From Schoenoplectus triqueter (lineage: Eukaryota > Streptophyta > Magnoliopsida > Poales > Cyperaceae): 29,071 nucleotides of DNA. Numbering within the stretch: the first letter of the stretch is position 1; every line of letters starts with the position of its first letter. The notes under the pieces were generated by a model. It was given only the letters and a program-made list of their open reading frames with translations. It had not been told where the DNA came from and ran no database searches. Made by a program: the position numbers and the translations under genes. This document shows, piece after piece, positions 11,658 to 19,911 of this stretch. The stretch covers positions 1 to 29,071 of the forward strand of contig CAXKVV010000723.1 in assembly GCA_964058805.1 (NCBI GenBank), given 5' to 3'.

Positions 11658-12887
11658 TCACAATATTAAAATTATCAAGAAGTCCAACTTCATGTAACTT
11701 TTGATGCGTTTCTCGTTTATATGACCAAGGCGATAATGCCATATGAAAGTCATACTTTCATGAGATGTTTTGAGTCGTTTATTGATGTTAAATATAGGTT
11801 TGTCTATTTCCAGTATATAAAGATCATTCATCATAAAAGAAGATCCATAATATAACTCATCTTTATATATAGAACAACCATTGTCCTTTATAACAAAAGA
11901 GAAACCATTCATTTCTAAACATGAGATTGAAATGATGTTTCTGGAAATACTTGGAACAAAATATACATTTTCAAGTTCCATTACAAGCCCGCTAGGCAAA
12001 TACAACTCTATACTTCCGACTGTTACGGCTGCAACTTGTGCTCCGTTTCCAACTCGGAGTTGTACTTCCTTATTACGTAGTTTCCTCCTATTCTTTAGTG
12101 CCTGTATATTTGAACAAATATGAGCACATGATCCAGTATCCAATACCCAATCATAAATAGAGGTAACAACGTTAACTTCAATCATGAAAATACCTGAGGT
12201 TGAAACTTTGGGAACTTTTCCCGTCCTCAAATCCTCCAGATACTTAGGGCAGTTCCTCCTCCAATGACCATTGCCTTGACAATAAAAGCAGTCAGAGGTA
12301 GAAGCTTTTGCCTTGGAAGTGTTCTGATTAGGAACCATCTTCCCTTTGCCTTTGTACTTAGGTGCCATTTTGGGAGTCGCTTTGCGTTTCATCTTTTTAA
12401 TCTTCCTCGCACCTTCTTGGATCACGAGGATAGAAGAACTCTTCTTCATGTCCCCATCAGCGATCCTCAACATCCCTTGGAGCTCCTGCAAGCTCTTGTC
12501 CATTCCCAGCATATGATAATTCCTGATGAAATTAGAATAGCTAGGAGGGAGAGAGTTCAGGATAACATCCGTAACAAACTCTTTGTTCAACGGACTGTTA
12601 AGCTTCTCCAACTGCTCAACATCGCTCGTCATACGGAGCATGTGAGTGTCAAGAGAGCTGCCCTCAGTCATCTTATGACTCAGCAGAGATTTAGTCACCT
12701 TAAATTTCTTGACCAATAAACTTTGTACATCAAGCTCATCTTCTTTGTGCTTGTTGTACATGGTGACTTCATTTGCTGTGCAGCCTACTGCAGGCTGTGC
12801 AGAGATTGGTGTGTTAAGGACGTACTCGAGTTTCTCATGTCTTAGTATGAGCGCACGGAACGTATTAGTAAGAGTTTCTTTAGCCAT
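11658..12887 (-). CDS. copia gag-protease ORF, with internal losses
   Basis: 409-codon open frame. Gag makes the particle and the aspartic protease matures it. The N-terminal gag part is shorter than in related elements: segments expected after the N-terminus and between DELDVQSLL and VKKFKVTKSLL appear to be missing in frame. Further on are MTEGSSLDTHMLRM, a basic linker and a CCHC zinc knuckle CFYCQGNGHWRRNC (about residues 200-213). Protease follows with WVLDTGSCAHIC (catalytic D-T-G), then the pre-integrase segment WHYRLGHINEKRIKSY. Between this frame and the integrase start (11640-11670) the conserved reading passes through all three frames, implying three small indels whose sum restores the frame. 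The ATG at 12887 is the likely start. Protein may be made, but function is doubtful. Confidence 0.9.
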   Translation of the reverse strand: MAKETLTNTFRALILRHEKLEYVLNTPISAQPAVGCTANEVTMYNKHKEDELDVQSLLVKKFKVTKSLLSHKMTEGSSLDTHMLRMTSDVEQLEKLNSPLNKEFVTDVILNSLPPSYSNFIRNYHMLGMDKSLQELQGMLRIADGDMKKSSSILVIQEGARKIKKMKRKATPKMAPKYKGKGKMVPNQNTSKAKASTSDCFYCQGNGHWRRNCPKYLEDLRTGKVPKVSTSGIFMIEVNVVTSIYDWVLDTGSCAHICSNIQALKNRRKLRNKEVQLRVGNGAQVAAVTVGSIELYLPSGLVMELENVYFVPSISRNIISISCLEMNGFSFVIKDNGCSIYKDELYYGSSFMMNDLYILEIDKPIFNINKRLKTSHESMTFIWHYRLGHINEKRIKSYMKLDFLIILIL

Positions 12888-13334
12888 GTGCTACAACGTA
12901 AAATGTAAAGATTTTTAGCTTTGTTCATGTAATGTCTTATTTCAAATAAAACTCCCACTACAAATTTGTTCTATTCCCGTTTGTAGTTAGGACCAAGATC
13001 CCTATTTTCATTGATAATCAAGTTATCGTTGAATAACTCGTTTATTAATTATCTTAGGTAAGCAACTCTTTGCTAATCACATCTCTATGTGATTCTTGGT
13101 TTCGCTAAACATCATATGTTTTAACGAAACTTTGCCCCAAGCCCAAAACTGTTTTGGAAATCATTGGTAAGTAACCTCACTCTATTTGATTCGTTATGTC
13201 GGACATAACCCTCGAAAACCAAAGGTAAAAGGTGACGCCTACTGAGTAGGTCACGTCTGCCAATGAACAATGATATGCGAGGACAGAGTAGGTAGGGCAT
13301 ATTACTTAATTTTTCGGGTTTAACATCGTAAGCA

Positions 13335-13795
13335 GTCAGTTTGTTAAACTGACTTTAAACAGACTTACGAACACGTAAAAGATGTCTGCCAGAAAGACCA
13401 CTGAAAGTTCCTTTTCCAGTCTTTCTTTGACACAACCTTCCTTCACGGTTTCTTAAAAATGATAAATCTAATTTACACATTTATAATTAGTCAGTTTATT
13501 AAGCTAACTTTAAACAGACTTATGAACACGTGAAAAGACGTCTGCCAGAAAGACCATTGAAAGTTCCTTTTCCAGTCTTTCTTTGACATAACATTCTTTC
13601 ACGGTTCCTTAAAATGATAAATCTAATTTACACATTTATAATTAGTCAGTTTATTAAGCTGACTTTAAACAGACTTATGAACACGTGAAAAGACGTCTGC
13701 CAGAAAGACCATTGAAAGTTCCTTTTCCAGTCTTTCTTTGACATAACATTCTTTCACGGTTCCTTAAAATGATAAATCTAATTTACTCATTTATT
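13335..13795. repeat. 155-bp tandem repeat, three copies, in copia leader
   Basis: Copies begin at 13335, 13490 and 13645 with GTCAGTTTRTTAARCT. Copies two and three are almost identical; copy one differs at about a dozen positions. Confidence 0.95.
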
Positions 13796-14475
13796 ATCAA
13801 AGCGGTAAATCCAATTTACCAGCTCATACAAACATTTTGTATATATACATGAATCAGTCACGTATATAACTACTATCTATCCAATAGAAGTAGCTTTGCA
13901 TCTATGATAAGATACATTTCATATCAAAGCAGTAAATCTAATTTACCTGCTCCTACAAACATTTTGTATATATATACATGAATCAGTCACATATATAACT
14001 ATCAGTTCTCAATTCTTTATTTTGCAACTACATCTTTGTTCTTTATTTATACCGTAAAAAGCATATAAACATTTTATATGATTTCAAAACAGTTAATTCC
14101 TTCTGGTACGATAAAGTAATTTGATAACGTGACAAAGTTCCTTTTCGGCCAGTTATCAGGACACGTAAAAGGGGCTCCCAGGAAAGATCGGGGTCACGAG
14201 GACCACTTTAAATTCAATCTTTCCTAGACAGAACCATCTCTTTCGGGTGTGGAGATCAACAGCTCTTACTCAGGTACTTTATTGCTTTATCACATTCATA
14301 GATATACTTCTCATAACCAAAAGTTTTCGAAAAAAACAAAAGAGTTACATTTGCCATGCTTCGAAAGCGCAAAAGTAATTTGGTAATGTGACAAAGTTCC
14401 TTTTGGGCCAGTTATCAGGACACGTAAAAGGGCATGTCAGAAAGAATACCGAAGGTATCCACTTCCCATCTTTCT
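13391..14475 (-). other. Five copies of a stem-loop core in the copia leader
   Basis: Arms on plus: AGAAAGAC/GTCTTTCT at 13391-13398/13419-13426, 13547-13554/13575-13582 and 13702-13709/13730-13737; AGGAAAGAT/ATCTTTCCT at 14180-14188/14217-14225; AGAAAGA/TCTTTCT at 14439-14445/14469-14475. The stem of the fourth copy differs from the first three at two positions, and both arms change so that pairing is kept. The RNA is read from the minus strand, where the same pairing forms. Confidence 0.65.
13796..14012. repeat. 127-bp tandem repeat, about 1.7 copies, in copia leader
   Basis: Copies begin at 13796 and 13923 (ATCAAAGCRGTAAATCYAAT) and share ACAAACATTTTGTATATATA and CATGAATCAGTCAC. Confidence 0.9.
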
Positions 14476-14605
14476 TTGACATCACCTTATCTTTTATGTG
14501 TGGAGATCAACAGCTCTTACTCAGGTACTTTATTGCTTCATCACATTCTTAGATATACTTTAACACAATCGAAAGTTTTCGAAAAGAAAGCGTAAAGAAA
14601 GTATA
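14113..14605. repeat. 259-bp tandem repeat, two copies, in copia leader
   Basis: Copies begin at 14113 and 14372 (AAAGTAATTTGRTAAYGTGA) and share GGCCAGTTATCAGGACACGT and GTGGAGATCAACAGCTCTTA. They are more diverged in the middle, where the stem-loop core lies. Confidence 0.92.
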
Positions 14606-14781
14606 AAGAAAGCTTAAATCTAATTTAACTTTCTTAGTCGACAGAGCCGAACCAAGAAAATCCAATTTTATTTGGTTTGGACTTTAAGCTGCAAATCTAA
14701 GAATTAAACCGATACGGGGTATATACATCTTATTTGCATAAGATATAACCTTTTAGAAAATCAATCAGCGGGAGAGCCTTT

Positions 14782-14793
14782 GCTCTGATACCA
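14782..14793 (-). other. Primer-binding site for initiator tRNA-Met
   Basis: TGGTATCAGAGC on the minus strand, one base inside the 5' LTR end, complementary to the 3' end of plant initiator tRNA-Met. This is the usual site of plant Ty1/copia elements and fixes the element's orientation. Confidence 0.96.
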
Positions 14794-14794
14794 C

Positions 14795-16894
14795 TGTTGG
14801 GATTCGGAATGCCCAAATCCCATTAATGCTCAAGCTGCGGAAAGACCGTAGAACAAAAATTTTACTTCTACTTAAGTTAGGGATTAAAGTATGTCGGATA
14901 ATAACCGAGAGTTACAGACATTTAATCCTTTACAAAAGACGGTAAAATATTATTTTACTTCTAACTTAAGCTTAGGGTTAAAGTGATGTGTCGGATGATT
15001 ACCGAGAGATACACACCTCTTTAAACCTTTATTGATCTACTCCATGATTGATTTCTAAAATATTAATCTACTTAACAATTAAATAGATTAATATAAGATG
15101 TTATACCTCGCTTCCAAATTTTAATTGGAATGAAAATCGGCTTGTCTCGGAGCACCAAACGTCTGATGCCTCTGTAGGTTATCCACCAGGACTGACCAGA
15201 GAGCGGTTTATTTCTTTTGCCAGAAATACTGTAAACCGCGGTTTTTCGCAAAAACACTATTCACCCGAGAAAAAGACGAAATAGTACTATTCACGACTCG
15301 CAGTAATTCTGTTTCACAAATGTGCAGAAATACCGCAACTTTCGTAAAAACACTATTCACCGATCCCGTGAATTCTGAAACAACCGTATACCGGGAGAGA
15401 GAAAGTAGAACTGATTTGGTGGAAGTTTCTCTCTCACCCTACCCCTCTATTTATAGAAAAAATGGAATTGACAAATTACCAAAATGCCCTCGTGAATAGT
15501 AAGGAGGTTTCAAAGTGAAAAGACCAAAATACCCTTAAAGTTCATTCAATTTACCAAAACGCCATTGGGCTTTTTGGCCAAATTACCGAAATACCCTTGG
15601 GCTTTTGGACAAATTACCAAAATACCCTTGGAGGTCATCATGGGCCTTTTTGGGCTTTTCGGATTTTGGGCCTTTTTGGGCTTTTCTGATTTTGGGCTTT
15701 TAATTATTAATTAAGACTTTAATTATAAATAGGCTTTGGCCCATAATTCAAATCCATAATTAACATTTTAAAATCCAAATCAAATATATATAATTGTCAT
15801 CTACAATTATATTTTTCTCGGTTGTTGTTTCGGCGAATTTATACGACGTGTCCAACACGTTATAAATTCAATCTGATTTTTGCTTCTTGTCATCTCTATG
15901 ACAAATATAATTATATCATATATAATTAATTATAACCATCTTATTATTAATTATAAACAATTCATAATTAATCAATAAGATTCTCCGATTAACTCCTATA
16001 CGGTGTGACCCGACAGGATCCGTGTTATGTTGGTAAATAGAGTTAAAACCGTTTTAACTTCTATAATCATAGGAGGCATCTGGCAGAATGCACTATGACC
16101 ATCCAATTACACAGATGATGATGTACTGTACAATATCATGATCCAGTAAACTATTTACTTGTGTTTAATTCTTTTGTCTCATAGCTATCAGATCAGTTTC
16201 AAGGTAGGTATGTGTCATCCTTGCAAACTTAATCTTTTCTTGATCCTGAGTAAATAATCAAATATAATTACTCTTGTAATTATACTGCTAGCAGATAATC
16301 TTACTCTATCAAGGGGCCCAGTGATGCTATAACTCATATAGAAATATGAGGGACAATAGTACTTTTGGCAAACCATCTCTTCCTCCGCATAAGTTATGTA
16401 TACCGAAGAGCTACCTTTATAGCCACCTTTTACGGATAACGTTTGGTAGAAATCACACACATACATATCTTATGTAGGAAAAATGAATACCTCATACTTT
16501 AGAATTTAATACTGAACGAAAACATTAATGACACGAACACAATTCCATTTAATGTTTCATTCGGGGTCTATCAAATACGATGTTCCTAGAACATCTATTT
16601 ATGTGATTAAAATGACAACTCTTTGTCTATGGTCTGTAAAACTTGACCATCATTTAATCCACATACTAACCTGATAACGGTTAATTAGTGTTCCTGCTAA
16701 TTACCTTGGTTAGTGACTTTTAAGAGTATATTCTATATTATGAAGTTTCACAATTCCAGTCATGAACTCGGAATGATTCATAAATTCAATAATACTCAAG
16801 GAAACAAAATATCGTTTAAATATCCAATTCATGAACAAAGCTTTATATAACAAATTTATCGTATTATTGACTTCAAGATTATTACAAACTAACA
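14795..16894 (-). repeat. 5' LTR of the copia element
   Basis: 2,100 bp, TGTTAG...CCAACA on the minus strand, bounded by the CTATG duplication on the right and the primer site on the left. It would drive transcription of the element. Confidence 0.97.
15447..15456 (-). promoter_or_regulatory. TATA box of the 5' LTR
   Basis: CTATAAATAG on the minus strand, followed downstream by a pyrimidine/purine-rich stretch, about 650 bp before the LTR end. It predicts an R-U5 of about 620 bp. It is conserved at 7769-7778 and 22167-22176 in the other copies. Confidence 0.75.
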
Positions 16895-17054
16895 CTATGA
16901 GGCTACAAAAATTATTTTGTTACATACGACATGTTAAAATTAATTATAAAGTATATTTTTTCCATATTATACGATAAAGAATACTTACATCAGTTCTGGC
17001 CCTCTGCGACCTATGTTCATTTTGGGGCACGACAAGCAATTGCGGATACTCCAT

Positions 17055-17700
17055 TTTTCACTACAATTATTTGAAAAAATTATAAATTTGGTATAATTTT
17101 AGTAGAATTAAATTAATTATAAATTTGATATAATTTGGTCTAATTTTGGTGTCATTTCATGCAATTACAATTTGGTGCAATAATTGATTTAATTTCATGC
17201 AATTCGATATAATTTGGTACAATTGAACAATTTTAAATAATCAACCAATATACAAATAATTAACAATATTTGACCTAATTTAATCTAATAAATTTAAAAT
17301 AATTAGTCTCATTAGTGATAATACACAATTAAGCTAATTATAACAACATATTTTAAAATTAATACTAAAATTCAACACAAATCAACCAAATCAAACTATA
17401 TTAACTATATTTCAATTATCACTATAATTATAGTAACTAAATTTAATAAAATTACTAATTTTCATAAATTCGGATTTAAATTTAAAATCAAAAATTACCT
17501 TCGAAATGACGACCAAATCGACGAATCGACGGGTTTTTCCGACTCTCCTTCTAACGATAAGAAGTTTTGCGCAAACAGTTTACAAATTGGAGCAAAACTG
17601 GGTTAGATCTATAAAAATGGGAAAAAAAATTTGATTTTCAGCAAAGAGGGGAAATGCAGGGAAGGGAGAGAGGGGAGAGAGGTGCGCGGGGGAGGGGGGT
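17055..17700 (-). promoter_or_regulatory. AT-rich upstream arm of the PMD element
   Basis: Very AT-rich (17060-17480), with recurring AATTTGRTATAATTTGGT-like words, then a purine-rich stretch (17645-17700) that would be a pyrimidine-rich leader for the PMD gene on minus. There is no ORF or recognisable domain. A promoter role is only inferred from its position upstream of exon 1. Confidence 0.35.
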
Positions 17701-17820
17701 TTGGGAAGAAAAAAAAATTCCGTCCGGACCCGAGTTCAAAACTCGGGCCAGGCTATCGGTGCAAAAGTCACGTAGGATTTGATCTTTTTCCTATTTTTTT
17801 TATTTACTAAAAAAAATCTG
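17700..17820. repeat. Right terminal inverted repeat with subterminal hairpin
   Basis: Reverse-complement match of the left end. It contains the palindrome CCCGAGTT-CAA-AACTCGGG at 17729-17747. Confidence 0.7.
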
Positions 17821-17829
17821 CATGCTTGT

Positions 17830-18193
17830 AATCCGGTGCTGGTACTGACACTGATACATATTTTCTATGCTGAGAAAAACCCAACTTCGTTGCGGTGCAG
17901 AACATTGATCTTATTTATATATGCAACTGGAGCTATTTGGCCTAGTAATACTATCCATTCCATCCATTTTCTCAAAAATTGCAAGCAAAGGCGTATAATT
18001 AATTAGAACATGTGACAAATTAATTAAATATGAGAGAAACTAACAAGCTAATTAAACGCATAAATATATAGCCAATCAAGAAAGGAAATTCAAGACCAAC
18101 ATAACTAGCTAGTACCTAGCATAATCATAACTGATTGAGAAATATAAATGATAAAGTCCTAATCATCAATTTAGAAATGAATATGTAAAGGAG
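17830..18193. other. Intergenic spacer and 3' flank of the oxidase gene
   Basis: Unique-looking AT-rich DNA between the right end of the TIR element and the oxidase stop codon. I see no gene; it presumably contains the 3' UTR and polyadenylation region of the minus-strand oxidase. Confidence 0.5.
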
Positions 18194-19591
18194 TCAAGTT
18201 TTGTGCAGCGAGACTTGCGCTGCATGCAACTTTGCATTTCCGCTGGGGTTATTTTGGAACCTTGCAATACTAAACATGCCCATGTCAACTCCCTCCGGAA
18301 CAACCGCCTCACCCTGCACGGCCATTTCTGCGAGAATCTTCCCCACTGCAGGCCCCATCTTGAACCCGTGGCCCGAGAACCCACCAGCCACCACCACATT
18401 CTTCCCAAACACCCCTCCCAAGAAATCAATGATGAAATCGCCATCCGGCGTCATGGAGTACATGCATGCCTGTGTCATGACGGGTCCATTATTAGCCTCC
18501 ACATGTTCTGGCATGAACTTGCTGATCCATTGTGCAACGGGACCCACCAGGGCATTGACTTTGGGTTCATCAGCAGATGCTGCAGCGCTGCTCCCCACCT
18601 GCCAGTCTCTGCGGTCGGGGTTGCATGGGATTCCTCCGTGCATGGCGATCTTGATGAGGTTGGGGTACTCCAGGCAGGGGGTGCCGTAGATGTAGGGTTC
18701 CCCATAACTTGCAAAAGTGGGAAAGCCGGCAGCTGGTGTCAGCTCCCCTTCACACCCCTCTCTGATCTTCCAATAGCATATCAGGGTGTGAACCGGCTCT
18801 ATCGGCAGCTCTATTCCGCTTGCTGATTGAACTAAATTGCGCGTCCATGCCCCAGCCGTGATTATAACTTTCTTGCCATAAAACACGTCCCCGCTGGCAG
18901 TAAGCACCTGAACAGCGTCTGATTCTACCTCCTTCTTTATGCCAGTGACCTCCATGTGGTCTCTGATAACTGCACCATGCCGTGCCGCCAGGGACTGGAA
19001 CATTGCAACCGACTTGGTGGGGTTTAGTACACCTGCATGCACGTAGGAGTCTCTTAATTTTGTATTATTATTATGGTTGGTTGGGGAGACCGACAACTAG
19101 TTGCTAATTAAATTATACATCCATCTCTCTTAATTAAGGCAGCTAGTAATTAAATTGATCGTACCTCCTTGTGGAGTTTGCAGAGCCATCCATCCATCGG
19201 CCTCTGGCAAATGAAACACACCAGAGAAGTGCTCGTTCAAGCTCCCCTTGTCCAACAAAACATGCTCGGTGGAACTTGAATTATGAACACAAGATTTGAA
19301 GCTGAAATCAGACATAGGGCCCATGTCGAGGTGAGGTGTAGGAGTGAGCACAGTGTAGCCGGCCTCAGATTGAGCGGAGAGAAAAAGAGAGTGAGAGAGG
19401 GAGACGAGAGGGGGGTAGAAGGACTCGGGGTAGGTGAGGCGGGTGGTGCGAGAGTGGCCGTGCGAGGAGCCGAGGGGATGGAGGAGGTCGAAGCGCTCGA
19501 GGAGAAGAGTGGTGTGGTTGAGGAGGGAGAGGTGGTATGCTGCACAGCTGCCCATGATGCCGGCACCGACCACTATCACATCGAAGTCCAT
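18194..19591 (-). CDS. Sarcosine/pipecolate oxidase-type flavoenzyme, two exons, intact
   Basis: FAD-dependent amine oxidase of the DAO/monomeric sarcosine oxidase family. The plant relatives oxidise sarcosine and L-pipecolate, giving H2O2, in peroxisomes. Exon 1 is 19591-19165 and exon 2 is 19032-18194; donor GTACGA and acceptor TGCAG join in phase 1. The product is 421 residues, close to the family length. Visible: the N-terminal Rossmann motif VVGAGIMGS (residues 7-15), the GSSHGHSRTTR segment after it, the conserved Cys in ACMYSMTPDGDFIIDF (the covalent FAD attachment position in monomeric sarcosine oxidase), and GGFSGHGFKMGPAVGK near the C-terminus with its conserved Lys. The ATG directly precedes the FAD motif, as usual. 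The C-terminus ends LHKT, not a canonical PTS1 tripeptide, so peroxisomal location is not supported by the sequence. It is flanked by transposons on both sides but looks intact. Confidence 0.93.
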
Positions 19592-19764
19592 TTCGGTTTG
19601 TTGGTTTGGTTGGTACTAGCTTGCCCCGCCCTAGCAGCCTGGCACTAGCACCGGGTACTGGATTTCTCTCAAAGCCAAGGTTGGCTTGTCGCTCGCTCGG
19701 TACAGCTGTAAGCTGTTTCATATAGCCAGTGTCAGTCATATGCTGTCTCTCCTCGTGACTTGTA

Positions 19765-19794
19765 CTGGAACTGGAACTGGAACTGGAACTGGAA
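19765..19794. repeat. (CTGGAA)5 hexanucleotide repeat
   Basis: Five perfect copies about 175 bp upstream of the oxidase start codon. Confidence 0.95.
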
Positions 19795-19879
19795 CTAGCC
19801 CCCAAAAGCAAGCGCTTTTGGTGCTTTTATTCAAAACTGCTAAAATCCAACCTTATCTCATCATCTATTCATCTCTCTC

Positions 19880-19880
19880 C

Positions 19881-19900
<20 letters not shown>
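19880..19900. repeat. (CT)n microsatellite upstream of the oxidase gene
   Basis: Uninterrupted CT run; a second one lies at 19963-19977. Confidence 0.9.

Positions 19901-19911
<11 letters not shown>

Larger units (their letters stand above)
12888..14781 (-). other. Long untranslated leader of the copia element, built of tandem repeats
   Basis: About 1.9 kb between primer site and gag ATG with no coding signal. Most of it consists of three sets of tandem repeats (listed separately) that share a stem-loop core. In known LTR elements this leader carries packaging and dimerisation signals; that role is an inference here. Confidence 0.8.
7117..16894 (-). mobile_element. Ty1/copia LTR retrotransposon, structurally complete but coding-defective
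   Basis: A 9,778-bp element in minus orientation: 5' LTR 14795-16894, primer-binding site 14782-14793, long leader 12888-14781, gag-protease 11658-12887, integrase-RT-RNase H remnant 9356-11639, polypurine tract 9217-9227, 3' LTR 7117-9216. The domain order PR-INT-RT-RH marks it as Ty1/copia. The LTRs are each 2,100 bp and I could find only three differences between them (7560/15238, 7801/15479, 7994/15672), all transitions. The insertion is therefore young, roughly 50,000-100,000 years at commonly used plant rates. Despite this, gag has in-frame losses, pol has frameshifts and three stops, and most of RNase H is deleted. Confidence 0.96.
7112..16899. repeat. 5-bp target-site duplication of the copia element
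   Basis: CTATG at 7112-7116 and again at 16895-16899, directly abutting the two LTR ends. The match is perfect, and 5 bp is the size made by Ty1/copia integrases. Confidence 0.97.
5044..17054 (-). pseudogene. Plant mobile domain (PMD, MAIN-like) gene of the TIR element, decayed and split by copia
   Basis: PMD (PF10536) proteins occur in plant transposons and in the domesticated MAIN/MAIL genes; their biochemical activity is unknown. Exon 1 is 17054-16989 (22 codons, begins MEYPQLLVV, donor GTAAGT). Exon 2 starts at 16902, is broken 8 bp in by the copia element, and resumes at 7116 to 6873. It shows the PMD landmarks MDPYLHRLGL, CHLDKSLLTALVE and TFHLPVGELTVALEDV. Later pieces include a TDDE...RDRLRKRFQELP segment (6794-6600), NNSADSVSAMYLTFLDDM (about 6500), an exon over 6215-6000 with NINWTPYNVYHHDLPLVYY, YPDRIMRRFGLFQQVPPP (about 5890-5830) and a Ser/Pro-rich tail (5286-5056). 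Several conserved Trp and Arg codons are stops, mostly TGA, and there are frameshifts near the 3' end. It is not functional as seen. Confidence 0.85.
4644..17820 (-). mobile_element. Mutator-like TIR element carrying a plant mobile domain gene, split by a nested copia element
   Basis: The outer ends are inverted copies: CAGATTTTTTTAGTAAAT at 4644 matches the reverse complement of the right end at 17820, and similarity continues in patches for about 120 bp. A near-perfect 9-bp direct repeat borders it (4635-4643 TATGCTTGT, 17821-17829 CATGCTTGT), the size Mutator-like elements generate; read as a perfect 8-bp repeat it would fit hAT instead. Without the copia insert the element is about 3.4 kb. 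It holds a decayed PMD gene and no transposase, so it is non-autonomous as seen. PMD genes are known cargo of plant Mutator-like and other transposons. Confidence 0.72.
4635..17829. repeat. 8-9-bp target-site duplication of the TIR element
   Basis: Left copy 4635-4643 TATGCTTGT, right copy 17821-17829 CATGCTTGT. The last eight bases are identical. Confidence 0.75.

Noticed and set aside
12264..12719. 151-codon plus-strand ORF
   Set aside because: It is the antisense shadow of the gag-protease frame and has no domain of its own.
13335..14605. Possible CRISPR-like array
   Set aside because: The units are contiguous tandem repeats of 127-259 bp without unique spacers, inside a plant retrotransposon leader.
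4644..17820. Reading the outer element as a hAT transposon because of a perfect 8-bp repeat
   Set aside because: A near-perfect 9-bp repeat, long terminal inverted repeats and PMD cargo fit a Mutator-like element better, though hAT cannot be fully excluded without relatives.
18201..18826. Two long plus-strand ORFs of 162 and 207 codons
   Set aside because: Antisense to exon 2 of the oxidase gene, which has clear FAD-enzyme motifs and a conserved splice structure.
19365..19811. 148-codon minus-strand ORF with a poly-Ser run
   Set aside because: The Ser run is the translated CTGGAA repeat, and the rest overlaps oxidase exon 1 in another frame.
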